Shown here: positions 1-10,761 of the stretch, in pieces
Numbering within the stretch: position 1 is the stretch's first letter
How the letters are laid out: every line of letters starts with the position of its first letter
Assembly: GCA_035048815.1 (NCBI GenBank)
Contig: JAUCBN010000006.1
Span: 15,577,001-15,641,000 of the forward strand
DNA: 64,000 nt
Reading direction: 5' to 3'
From: Abelmoschus esculentus
Lineage: Eukaryota; Streptophyta; Magnoliopsida; Malvales; Malvaceae
The notes under the pieces: model-generated
Told to the model about the DNA's origin: nothing
The model's database searches: none
The model's input: only the letters and a program-made list of their open reading frames with translations
Translations under genes and position numbers: made by a program

Positions 1-374
1 GAATCTGTTTATGGAGGCTGTAAAAATATGACTGTTAAAATACTAGCCGTTAGGCATTTACTGCCTGGATGCATAGTTACTGCCACGGTGGATTTCTCGG
101 CAGATAGCCGTTACACTATTTCTGCCTGTTGGTAATTTCCGCGGTTCTAACACAGTGCTGTCGCGGCCGCAAACTTTCTGCTGTGGCAAAATTTTCCTGC
201 ATTCATTATTTTATTAAAAATTAAAAACACTGAATCTAAAATACTAAAAATAAAAATTGCTGATCATAAAATACTGAAAATAACAAAATACTTAAAAATA
301 AAAAATGCTGAAAATAATACTATATATACTAATCCTAATATAATAAAACGTGAAGGGAAGAGATTAGGTTACTT
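1..374 (-). other. K spacer downstream of gag-protease
   Basis: No gene seen. AT-rich spacer matching by eye the region after gag-protease in E (53280-53650), including short GC-rich blocks such as tgtcgcggc near 160. It would lead to the second gene of K outside the window. Confidence 0.6.
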
Positions 375-2903
375 GTGGAGTGCATGTGAATGCATCTCCC
401 ATTATTGCTATCTCTTTTTGGCCCGTATCTGTCTACATGAGTTGGCCAGTCCCTTCGGTGCATTTGGCTTTTCCTTTGGGTTTTATTCTTTTACCGAATA
501 GTCTGCCGAGTGTGCTACCCAGACAGGATATTTTAGTACCCTTATTAGGCGTATGGAGAGCCTTACATTCTGCTAGAGCGTCTGAATTTGGAGGTTGTGG
601 AAGGCGTTCAACTTGATTTGTTGATCATTTATTCGCATTGTGAGTTCTCCATTCTCCATATCAATGATAGTGCGTTCAATAGCAAGGAAAGATCGACCCA
701 ATATAATCAGTGCATTATCGTCAGCTTCACAGTCAAAGACAAGAAATTCGGCAGGAAAGATGAACTTGTCAACTTTCACTAGAATGTCCTCGATTTTGCC
801 TTCAAGATGCACGTAAGACCGATTTGCAAGTTGGAGTAGTACTGTTGTTGGTTTCGCCCATCCAATTCCGAGTTTATGAAAAACTGATTTGGGCATTAAG
901 TTGATGCTTGCTCCCAAGTCGCCATCTCCAATTGCACAGGGAATTGTGAAGCAGCCAAGATCTTTTAGTTTGGGTGGCATGCGATTTTGTAGCATTGCCA
1001 TACAGCCTTCAGTAGCTGCCACCGTTTCAAATTCTCATAGCCTTCATCGTTTGGATACTATATCCTTTAAAAACTTGGCATAGTTGGGTATTTGTTCAAT
1101 CGCCTCAACCAAGGGCAAGTTAATATGGACCTGCTTCAAGATGTCTAGGAACTTCTGAAATTGGTGGTCCTGTTTTTGCTTCTTTAGCCTCTGTGGAAAA
1201 GGAGGTGGTGGTCTGATGTCCTCTAAGTTTCCTTGGATATTGAGTTTTATACCTGGGGTGAATTTTTCTACAGCTGCCTCGGCGGTAGATTTTGATACTG
1301 CTGGTTCTGTTGCTGTGGAAGAGCTTTCGGCAGGGCCTTGCTCAGCCTCTGAGTCCTCATGTGGTTGCTGTTCTGTTTGGACTCTTTCAGTTGAGGTCCC
1401 CTTTTTATTTTTCAGCTGTAGGCCACTTCTGGTGGTGATTACTTTACATTTCTCGTGGCCTAATACCTTAGCAACTTCAGTATTGCTAGGTAAACCTCCA
1501 GGTGGTCGAGTATTTTGGCGTTGGGCAAATTGACCAACCTGGGTTTCTAGGGATTTTATTGCAGCCTCCTGGTTCTGCAGTCTTGTCTCCGTTCTGTTCA
1601 TGAAGTCATCAGTTCGCTTCATGAAGCGACTATTCTCCATCATGTAGGCATCAGTCTTTGACATGAAAGCTGTGAGAAAATCGGCCAGTGCATTCAGAGA
1701 CTATTGCTGTTGTACTTGCTGCTGTGGCATGTTCTACTGAGTGTTCTACTGTGGCAGGTTCTGGTTCTGATGCTGAAATCCAGGGGCTTGGGTAGTTGGA
1801 TTCAAGGCATTGTTAGGGTTACTCCAAGAGAATTTCGGATGCCTTTTCTAAGATGGGTTATAATTGTTGGACATCATTGGATTATTTCTGTTATAATTTC
1901 CAACATATAGGTCTTCCTCCTCATGTAGCATATAATCTGATGAATTGACTGCCTTAACCTCATGTATACTTCTTTGGTTCTGCATATTCTGAACCATCTT
2001 GGTCAGAGAAGTCAATTGTGCTGCCACCGAACTTGATGTGTCTAATTCATGAGCTGTCGCATGACGTCTCATTCCTCCTCGCCTCGATGTGGGAAATTGG
2101 AAATCGTTCCTTGCGAGTTTGTTCAGAATTTCAATGGCTTCCGCGGGTGCTCTATCTAAAAGTGTCCCATTTGTGGAAGCGTCTAGCATCATCCTTTTGG
2201 AAGCATTAGTAGCATTGTAGAACATGGAAACTTGCATCCACAAGGGAAAGCCATGTAAGGGGCATTTGTTTAATAGTTCTCTGTAACGCTCCCATGCCTC
2301 GTACATCGGTTCATCTTCATCTTGCCGGAATGATGTAATTTCATTATGAGTGCGGTCATAAAGGTTTGTTGGATTAAACATCGTAATGAATTCTCGGCAA
2401 AGTTCTTCCTAAGATCCGATTGATCCTGCTGGGATTCCATTCAACCAAGTGTTCGCCCTATCCCTCAGTGAATAGGGGAACAATTTTAAGCGCAAAATAT
2501 CCTCAAGGACTCCTTGAATCTTAAAAGAGTTGCACACTTCCATGAAGGATTTAAGATTCTGCCTTGCATCTTCAGTAGTAGACCCACCAAACTGTCCAAT
2601 TGTGTTCAACATGTTGAACATCACTGGTTTAAGCTTAAAGTGAGTTGCTTCGATCTCCGGGGTAACTACGCCAGGTTTAAGTCCGTTCAAATCCTCCACC
2701 AAATAATCTCTAACAGTAGGCTGCCTCGGCAATGGATGTGGCATTGGCTGTTGTTGCATTGCTGGCGGCAGTACATTATGATCGACAAGTCCTCTAGGTG
2801 GATTGTCCATAGTTTGGAACAGATTTCGTCTTAGATTATGTCTTGTACGTTCAATCTCTGGATCCAACTCGTACAATGGTTCACTCGGATTTTCCCTGGT
2901 CAT
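375..2903 (-). pseudogene. gag-pro: K gag-protease, Athila type, with premature stops
   Basis: Encodes the capsid/nucleocapsid polyprotein with an aspartic protease at its C-terminal end. The start ATG at 2901-2903 gives MTRENPSEPLYELD, matching the N-termini in E and F. The blocks at 2903-2409, 2381-1848, 1664-1044 and 1022-573 share one frame, so most of the decay is by stop codons: TAG at 2409-2411 and at 1848-1850 both replace a TGG tryptophan conserved in a sister copy. The C-terminal part carries the protease signature DLGASINLMP and the flap-side block ILGRSFLA. A 21-nt in-frame deletion lies just before the catalytic DLGAS compared with E. No CCHC zinc knuckle is present between EVKAVNSS and YVGNYNRN, where G has one. 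Not expected to make a full protein. Confidence 0.85.
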
Positions 2904-3011
2904 AAACCAAATAAAAAAATTAATAAAAACAAGAGTAAAATAAAACTAAAGTTAAAGTTAGATAATTAATAATTAAAGAGCAAGAAGATTAAAGAAAACA
3001 AAGTTTAGTTG

Positions 3012-3033
3012 CCAATCCCCGGAAACGGCGCCA
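3012..3033 (-). other. K primer binding site (tRNA-Asp)
   Basis: Reverse strand reads TGGCGCCGTTTCCGGGGATT, complementary to the 3' end of plant tRNA-Asp(GTC) apart from about one mismatch. It lies 6 bases inside the LTR end, the spacing also seen in E, F and G. Confidence 0.85.
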
Positions 3034-3039
3034 AAAACT

Positions 3040-4420
3040 TGATAGGCATGGTATAAGCGCTATTTTGAGTGCAAGTGTACACGTTGTCAAGTAATAAAAT
3101 GATAAGTATATCATGTATCGTCTCCACAAGGATTGATATACTTAATATGTCTTCCTTCATTCCCTTGCTCTTGAGAATAAAATAAAAACACAAATAAGAT
3201 GGTTTGTTTTATCTAACTAAATAAGTAAATAACAAAACATAAACTAAAGAGTTGAGAACGATTATAGAGAAAGCGGGTAGGATCCAGTTGTGTCAATTAG
3301 TGGATTCAATTGATCTCCTTCTTGTCTAATGCAATCGCACAACACTACTTCGATAGTAGTGCAGATACTGCCTCGGCAATGCCAGTGCTCCTCTGCCGCG
3401 ACAATCTCTTGCTTATGGGCAGAAGTATCAAAGTTCACCAAAGTTTCCATAAGTGCCTCCGCTCATCTCTGAGTCAAAGTACTATTGATGCTCGGTCTTT
3501 GACGATATCTCTCGGCGTAAACCAAAGCTGACCACCAACCAATCCAACACTTCTTTTAGCTGTTGAAACTCTTAACCCATCTCCGAATGCCTTTACTGGA
3601 GTACAGGCCGAGTTAGTGTCGCCGATATCGTACTTACCCTTTTCGTGAATCTACACCTCTCGATGCTAGATAAATAGATTACTTGCAAACTTCCCTCTCG
3701 GGCTTGGATACAAGAACAAGGAATGTCAATAGGATAAGCAAACTCTGATTTTATTGTATAAGAACAAGAATACAAGAATCAATCTCCTCTCACTAATATC
3801 AACAACCTTCACCTATCCCTAAGAAATTTAGAACATGTTATCGTGGAAGTACAATTTTTAGGGAGGAAGGGTTTTCTCTACAAATTTGCTCTCTACAAAT
3901 CGGCTCTCTTAACAATGTGTCCGGCTAGGATATTTATAGTCTTAACCTAGGGTAAACCTTTCCTAGACTTCAACTTGGAATAGGGAACAAGTCTTCTTCA
4001 AGGATTCTGATATTTCTAAGTTTGCTGCCTTCTAGAAAAGGGTTTCCCGCTTGGTCTTTAAATTGGGCTTTGAGCACGCTAGCCTGGTCCAATTGATGCG
4101 CTGTGTCTTCCAGAATATTCTTCATATTTTATCTTCTAATGCGCCTCCATTGCTGGTGCTGCCACACTAGATTCTGCCGCGTCCGTTCTTCTGCCTCAGC
4201 CTCAACATAGCTTTTCTGCCGTTTCGGCTCTGGATATTCCTGCATGTACTAAATTTGTAATAATATCTGCATTATCTATAAATATTAACTTTTTATGTGC
4301 TGATAACGGAATATCCAATATTTGAGCAAAGAGTATATGATTCAGTTCAAGTGAGTGCATAGTAGGTGCATAAAGTATCATAAGAAGGGTAGTAAATTAC
4401 TGCCTTTTAGGCACTCATCA
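3040..4420 (-). repeat. K 5' LTR
   Basis: 1381 bp, beginning TGATGAGTGCCTAAAAGGC and ending ..TATCA on the minus strand, where the family consensus is ..CATCA. Sequence resembles the LTRs of E throughout, including the conserved U5 block with CCTTGTGGAGACGATACATG. TATA box at 3931-3938. GC-rich TGCCG/GGCAG motifs cluster near 4150-4250 (U3) and near 3365-3405 (U5). Confidence 0.85.
3931..3938 (-). promoter_or_regulatory. K LTR TATA box
   Basis: Minus strand TATAAATA, preceded by GACTA, in the same context as the TATA boxes of the F and E LTRs (ctagactataaata). Probable core promoter of K. Confidence 0.6.
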
Positions 4421-4999
4421 GTTCACGAAATGATAGAATAAGGTCTTTGCTCATGGAAATTGACTAATCCGGTTGAGAGATTAACCACTCAGGATTTCAG
4501 TGACTAACAAGACGCATATGTTTGGTTGTTGTCCTCCCTTGATTCACGTTAGGAGGTATCATCAAGACGTGGGTTTCAAAAGTTCTCTTCTCTTAGGGAT
4601 AAGGAAGAAGACATACAAGGATGCTCTGTCGAACTATGGAAAGTTGAATTGTCGACAAGGCATAAACCCTCCTAGGTAGCTGAGGCGACCATTTGTGCGA
4701 CCCGCCGAGGCGGCAATTCAACCTATTGCATTAATAAGTGGATACTTAATACAACTGGATTCTCCTCTACAAAGAACTCAATTTATCCTCGCTTCTATCA
4801 TTTTTATTCCTTCATTAATTAGTTTTATGTTTTATAGTTTTCTTAGTTATAATTCAAACTCCTCAAATTACTTGTGTTCTTATTTTCCGTAGTGCAGTCG
4901 TAAGAAGTAGTGAAGTCGACACAGTCCCTGTGGGTTCGACAACCTAATGTATTATAATCTGACAAGGGTTGAATCAAAAGGACTTCCGAGCCTCCATCA
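4421..4999 (+). repeat. Fragment L: 3' part of a divergent Athila-like LTR
   Basis: Seen: ends in ..CCTCCATCA exactly where the RNase H frame of J resumes with GGAAC (5000-5004). It shares short blocks with other LTRs here (gttttcttagttataattcaa, ccctgtggg) but is too divergent to belong to the E/F/K family. Inference: this is the U5-side remnant of an LTR inserted in J and later split by K; the rest should lie left of K, outside the window, ending next to another GGAAC. Confidence 0.6.
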
Positions 5000-6540
5000 G
5001 GAACTAGGGTTATAGTGCACATCGATCATTATGTTATTAAATACTTAGTGACTAAGAAAGATGCTAAGCCTAGAATTATTAGCTGGATACTTCTTTTACA
5101 AGAATTTGACACATAAATAAATTATAGAAAAGGAACTAAAAATCAAGTTGCATACCATTAATCTAGGCTAGAAAATCCAGATAATCTAGGAGAGGATTAC
5201 GAGATTAAAGAAAATTTTCCCGATGAGAAAATTTTATATGCTACAACATTACCTTGGTCCACAGATATAGTTAATTTTCTTATTAATGGTATTTTGCCTC
5301 CTTATTTATCTAGCTAGGGTTGAAAGAAATTCAAGAATAATGCCAAATTTTTCTATTGGGATGATTCATACATGTTCAAGCAATATGCTGACCAATTACT
5401 TCGATGATGTATGCCGGAAGAAGAAAAAAAATATTCTATTTCATTGCCATGTAACATCGTGTGGAGAGCACTTTGGTGGTTCAAGGACTGCTGCAAAGAT
5501 CCTTTAATATGGATTCTACTGTCCCTCACTCTTCAAGGATGCTCAAGCATTTTACAAGTCATGCGATAAATGTCAAAGAAACGGTAACATATCAAGAAGA
5601 AATGAAATGTCATTGCAAAATATTTTGGATATTGAGCTTTTTGATGTTTGGAGAATTGATTTCATAGGACCTTTTCTATCATCCTACGATAATTTATATA
5701 TCTTGATAGTAGTGAAATATGTTTGCAAATGGGTTGAAGTAGTGGCAACACCTCATAATGATTTGAAGATAGTCTTAAAATTTTTGCACTAGAATATTTT
5801 CACAAGGTTTGGAGTCCCCAAAGTAATAATTAGTGATGAAGGAACTCACTTAGACAACAAGATCATTGCAAAGGCATTGCAATGCTATGGAGTCAGATAC
5901 AAAATTGTTACAGCGTATCACCCACCGACGAGTGGTCAAGTTGAAATCTATAATAGAGAAATCAAGCAGAGTTTAGAAAAAACAGTCAACACAAAGAGAA
6001 AAGACTGGTCTCCAAAGCTCGATGAAGCTTTATGGGCATATCGGACAACCTATAAGACTCCTTCGAAAATATTCTTATTCAAGTTGGTTTATGAGAAGGC
6101 TTGTCATTTACCTGTAGAGCTCAAACAAAAAGCTTATTGGGCGATCAAGAAGCTCAATACAAATTTCAAATCAGCTGGACAACACATAATTTTGGAGTTA
6201 AATGAAATGGACGAGTTTTGATCCCAAGCCTATAAGACTGATCGAATTTAGAGAAAACAGAAAGGTTGCATGACAAAAATCTTTTGCCATGACATCTTAG
6301 AGGGCCAACAAGTTTTACTTTACAACTCCAAAATTAAACTTTTACGGAAATTTGAAATCCAGGTGGTTAGGACCCTTCCTGATAAAGAAGGTTTATCCTT
6401 ATGGATATGTAGAGATCAAAAAACTTAATAGAGAACGAATATTTAAGGTCAATGGTCAACGATTGAAGATGTACAATGGAGCCCCGATTATACGTGAAAA
6501 GGAAGATCAATGTTTGCAAAATACCTAAGAGTTTCTATCC
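5000..6540 (+). pseudogene. pol: J RNase H tail and integrase
   Basis: RNase H remnant 5000-5200 (HYVIKYLVTKKDAKP-like). Integrase follows: zinc-binding block near 5440-5570 (FHCHVTSCGEHFGGSRTAAK, then CDKCQRNGNI after a frameshift), and catalytic core with the first Asp in RIDFIGPF near 5655, the second in IISDEGTHLD near 5835 and the Glu in SGQVEIYNREIKQ near 5940. All three catalytic acidic residues are still readable. Breaks: several stops, e.g. TAG at 5317-5319 where G keeps CAG, a TAG after LKFLH, a TGA after NEMDEF at 6219, and frameshifts. It normally inserts retroelement cDNA into the genome; this copy cannot. Confidence 0.85.
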
Positions 6541-7155
6541 TACCTTTTTAATTGCTTTAGCATTTTAGTTTTAGTTTGAATAAAAAGTAAGAATCTTTAT
6601 TTTAATATTATTTTTACTCTTCCTTTTGTTTTATTTACAACTGTAGTTTTTTCAAGGTAAACTTATAGAGGTATTATGCAACAGAGGCAGATTGTGCAAG
6701 GCTGCCAAATTGAAAATTCAAGATAAAAAATTAGAGTTATTGAAAAATAGGCCAAGGGAAAATAGGAGAAGAGAGGCATAGGTTGAGGAATCTGTTTTGT
6801 TTGTGAAGGGAAGAAGGAGAGTTTAGTTCTAATTCAACCTCTTTTTACTTTTAACCTTTTCTTTAATAATAAAACCCTTTTTTCCTCTCTTACTCACCAT
6901 CACATTAACCACCCATCACATCTTTTATCCTTTCCCATACCCTAGACGTATAATTACCTAAACCATTCATTATTACCCTCAACTAAACCCTTTAATTTCT
7001 CGAAGAAACACGTTGTTTCACTTATCTAACTTCATCTTTTTTTCAAAACTTCTCCAAGAATTTCTTGTTCTACTAAAGACACGGTGTAAGAATATCGCAG
7101 AATCATCAAGGGATACTACACAAAAAATAACTAATAGAAATCCAAAAATTTGAGA
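6541..7155 (+). other. J spacer between integrase and accessory gene
   Basis: No gene seen. Corresponds to G 25594-26242. AT-rich, with pyrimidine-rich leader sequence before the ATG at 7156. Confidence 0.6.
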
Positions 7156-8669
7156 ATGGTACGGCAAAAGAAAGGTTCCAAAAGATTAATGGAAGCAAAA
7201 TACATCAAGAGAAGGGTTTTATTTTTGATGATCGTACGATGAAGAACTTACTTGAACCAGTTTCTACCATCATCAAGGCACACAAGTAGGAGTAGTTTGC
7301 TCGCCACTTCGACACAAAAAACAAAGACAAGAAGGTCATCAATGTCTTCCATGTGAAGGAGTTTTATGCTCATTTCACTAAACCGGACCAATAAACAATC
7401 TATGTGCGTGGTGACACTATCCATTTTACTGAAAGGATATCAATGCCTTCTACGGTATGAAAGATGAGGACAAACATTCTATGTTGGTCGCATCGATGCT
7501 GGCTCAAAACCCATAATTTCTACTGGAAGATCTCTACTTTCAAAACATCGAATAAGATGAAGCCAACAAGAATGTCAAGCGCACCCGACAAAATCCGTAG
7601 GATAAGCTATGGATGCACTTGATCAAGCAAAATCTTATGCCCATATCTCATACTGCTACAACAAATCTAGGAAGGTTGCAGCTTATTCACTCTATACTTA
7701 ACAAAAGATCCATCAATGTTGGAAAAATCATTCTAGAAGAAGTTTTTTAACCTTGAAGTGGAAACAAAACCCGTTAGTATTCTCACATCTAATAACTGCC
7801 ATGTGTCGCAAGCAATGAGTATTTGAGGATGAGGAAGATTATCAAGGGAAGGCAAGAAATTGCCTTGGACAAAATATTTTAAAACTCATAGAAATCGATG
7901 AGGATACTCCAACAACAAGCCAACCAGTTGCTCCCAAAAATATCGATGCAACAAATATAGCTGCACTAATTACTGTTATCGAGAGGAAAAAATCCAAGTT
8001 GCTGAAATCTAAGGAAAGTTTATAACTTTCCTTAACTATGTGCGACAAAGAGATATGATAATACAAATGAATTTTATAGAGTTGTATCCTGACAATATCG
8101 TCATATTCCTAAACTTTCTTGATCATCTATTCGAGTAAGCCGAACATGAACTTGTTAATCAACAACTTCATCCAAGAAAACCCTCACAACAACAAGAGAA
8201 TAAACGTGTTTCACTACAGCAACAACCAAAAAATGCACCAGCAACTACTCAATCACCTTCACTTTTCGAATCTGCCATGACATCTCACCAAGTCGCAGTC
8301 GATCTTTTAGTTCCACCAAAACAATCTAAATACATAGGTAAAAGACATGCTACTAATTCCCTATCCTCTAGGGCCAGAACCATCAAATTGAGAAGTGATG
8401 ACCATGACATCCATTCATCGAAATTCAAAGAACCACCTACACAAGCCTTTGAAGCCCCCACCCCTTACCAAAGAGTCAAGATGAAAGCTTCAAGGAATGT
8501 CTCTCTGCCTCAACTCGGTGCGGAGGAGGAAAAAGAGCATGATGTTGCAGTATCTACGAAAGTTGTAGAAGGAGACAAAGCAAAGACTGAAATCACACAC
8601 ATAGAACCAACACTAACACCAAGCCCAACTAAGAGAGTTAAACGCTTGGCCACAAGATCCGTAAAGTAA
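7156..8669 (+). pseudogene. J accessory gene (putative plant transposon protein domain), decayed
   Basis: The ATG at 7156 starts with MVR as in G. Fragments readable in shifting frames match the accessory gene of G: HLITAMCRKQ.VFEDEEDY near 7780-7840 parallels YLITSLCRKQ.VFKNDEDF in G. The last 130 codons (8277-8669) remain open and encode a hydrophilic, Pro/Lys/Arg-rich tail with PTPYQRVKMKAS and TKRVKRLATRSVK, ending in TAA. Known: a domain of this kind (Pfam 'Putative plant transposon protein') is often found downstream of plant Athila pol genes; its function is unknown. I see no signal peptide or membrane segment, so it does not look like a classical envelope protein. Confidence 0.6.
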
Positions 8670-8720
8670 GCATCTTTTCTTTTTCTTTTACATTTTTATT
8701 TTGTATATAGTTTCATTTAG

Positions 8721-8760
8721 TCGTATTGATGATAATGCTAACCTTAAGTTTGAGGTTAGC
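8721..8760 (+). promoter_or_regulatory. J internal hairpin plus purine-tract-like module
   Basis: ATTGATGATAATGC followed by AAGTTTGAGGTTAGC just after the accessory gene. It aligns with a stronger copy in G (47833-47867). In J an 8-bp perfect stem GCTAACCT/AGGTTAGC (8737-8744 with 8753-8760) encloses the tract. Possible internal second-strand primer; see findings. Confidence 0.45.
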
Positions 8761-9577
8761 AAAGTCTTTCTAGAACATCTTCATTTTATATCTATAAAAA
8801 ATTGATATAGCATTAGATTTAATTTGAGACAACTTTAGGATAGAATAAATGATTTCCGATGATGAGAATCTTTAATACTTTTGGAATTAATAGTATAGAA
8901 CAATGAGAATAAATTGAATTAAACTAGGACTTTATTCTTCAAAAATTTAATTGGCACGATTGTATGTTTTCTATGCTTGAGTGTTAAGAAGTTTTTAAAG
9001 AACTTATAATCTATTCCTTAGTTAGTTTGAAAAGAAGAAACTCCTTTTTTCTATAGTATAAAAATAGATATAATAAATGTCTTAGCATAAAATTATAGAA
9101 GGACACTCTTGTATGCAAAGGTTAGCTTAAATCCTGAACATAAATAAATAATGCTACAACATATGAGCGAATGAAAGTTGTCACAGGATGTATCTACCTA
9201 CTAGCTTGGGGGTAAGATGTTTGCTCCATACTCACCTAGAGCTAAGGATGGTAGTTGTGATGAGCTGATACCCTTCGAAATGGTTTACGAAAATTAAGCA
9301 TGAGAGTAATTTTAAGAACTAGGGTATAGTGAAAGAGGGAACCTAAAATTTAACTAATACTATTAAGCATAGGTTAGATACAATAAAGCACACACATAGA
9401 AGGTATCTTATCTAAGTTGAAGTTCTTGAAATTCTCAATAACTTGTAGATTGCTACAACATTTATATTCTAAGGATTTTGATGTTTTGCCTAAATTGTTG
9501 TCTAGTATTGAAAGTTTTGCTATAGCATTTTTGTATTTCATTGCTTGAGGAGAAACTATATCTTAAGTTTGAAAGTG
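8761..9577 (+). other. J 3' non-coding region ending in a degraded polypurine tract
   Basis: No gene. Homologous to G 47868-48697. The end reads TTGCTTGAGGAGAAAC..AAGTTTGAAAGTG before the LTR; in G the same site is AAGTTTGGGGG, so the G-run of the polypurine tract has decayed to GAAAG. Confidence 0.6.
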
Positions 9578-10001
9578 TGTTAATGCTCTAAAAAGTGTTT
9601 ATTTTTTACCCTTTTACTTAAGATTTCGTTTGATATCAAGTTTATTTGCATTGAATTTAATTGCATTTTATTCACATTTCCATTAGATCAGATTTTTATT
9701 CTATTTTAAAAAGATATTGCTTTGAAAGGTATTTTTTGATGGTGTAATGCAGATTTGTTGCGAGAAAGTTGAAGAATGGAAGAGATGTTATAGCATATTC
9801 ATTGTTGGATCGGACTTAAATATACTACAGCATTTTGGCCACACCAAACAAAATTGCTGAAAAGAAAAATGTGCAACCCATTGTCCTTGCTCGTGAATTT
9901 TAGCCAAGCTACAATTCCCTGTACGTCCCTACAATTCACTACAAAAATGTTAGATAATATTCCATACATATTTAGTGAATAAAAACCTAGAAGCCTTCCC
10001 C

Positions 10002-10009
10002 TATAAATA
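10002..10009 (+). promoter_or_regulatory. J LTR TATA box
   Basis: TATAAATA followed by CAAAG, in the same position and context (CCTATAAATACAAG) as in both LTRs of G. Confidence 0.55.
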
Positions 10010-10756
10010 CAAAGCTACACCTTTATTGCAAAGGGAGTTCAGAGCAGAAGAAAGAGAGCTTTAAAAGAGAGCAAAAGTGAGGTGAGAAAGAATAAGAAAT
10101 GCGACAACTTTTATCATCTTCTACCTTCAGTCGAGCCACCATTGTTGGGAGTTTCAAGCAAGGGATGTTTTCAAGACTTCAAGAGAATCAGCAAGCTAGA
10201 AAACATCACGACCGAGTGTTTGGGACTTCCTTAATCTTCACTTTGTTTTATTTCTTTTCATTTTCATGGAAGTGTATCTCAAAAACGGAAGAATAAATAT
10301 TTTTCTAAACCAAGATATGAATTAATTTAGTATGTCTTAGGCTTGTTTCTTGATGATTTACTTTGTTGAATGAATGTTTTTACTGTTTATGGTTTTTATG
10401 TGTGTTTTGTTCATGAAAGCTAACACATTTTTCATCTTAAACCTTGGTTTGTAAGAGCTCTCAGGAGATGGTCGTTAATAAGGGTTTTAGATAGTTTAGA
10501 TCTAGGGATAGACAAAGTTAGACCAACATGAACAATGAGGTTACTGTGGGAACAAAATCCTAACTCACCTTAGGGATAAGAGAGAGTTTTAACGACTAAA
10601 AGGGGTAGAACTTTATCAACATTGGGAGTGTTAGGGTTGATACTGAGAGGTAATACCTTAGTATTTTCGAGTGTTAGACCTTTGACTAGGGATAATAGAG
10701 GTATTTTTAGCAAACTCTATCGAGCACATGTTTAACTAGTAAAACATTAAGCATTC

Positions 10757-10761
10757 ATGAT
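10757..10761. other. Target site duplication of M (left copy)
   Basis: ATGAT here and at 62646-62650, immediately outside the two LTRs of M. Both flanks belong to the same J LTR, which confirms the pairing across 52 kb. Confidence 0.85.

Larger units (their letters stand above)
1..4420 (-). mobile_element. Element K: partial pol-less Athila-like LTR retrotransposon
   Basis: Seen: read on the minus strand, an LTR (starting TGATGAGTGCC), a tRNA-Asp primer binding site, and a gag-protease frame follow each other, and the left part runs off the window. The same order and recognisably similar sequence occur in complete elements E and F further right, including the non-coding stretch after protease. 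Inference: K is a third member of that non-autonomous group; its second gene and 3' LTR should lie left of position 1. It sits inside LTR fragment L. The right target site copy would be GTTCA at 4421-4425; the left copy is outside the window, so the insertion cannot be closed here. Confidence 0.85.
5000..10761 (+). mobile_element. Element J: Athila-type retrotransposon, left visible part
   Basis: Contains, in order, the end of RNase H, integrase, an accessory gene, a hairpin/purine tract and a 3' LTR. All parts align by eye with element G in the same order, so J and G are one family. Its 5' half was cut off by the insertion of L and lies outside the window. Its 3' LTR is split by M and resumes at 62651. 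J is the outermost recognisable layer of the nest and also the most decayed, as expected for the oldest insertion. Confidence 0.8.
9578..10761 (+). repeat. J 3' LTR, left portion
   Basis: Begins TGTTAATGCTCTAAAAAG, aligned with the LTR start of G (TGTTTTAACGCTCTAAAAAG). TATA box TATAAATA at 10002-10009. Interrupted by M after ATGAT (10757-10761); the rest is at 62651-62924. Confidence 0.8.
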
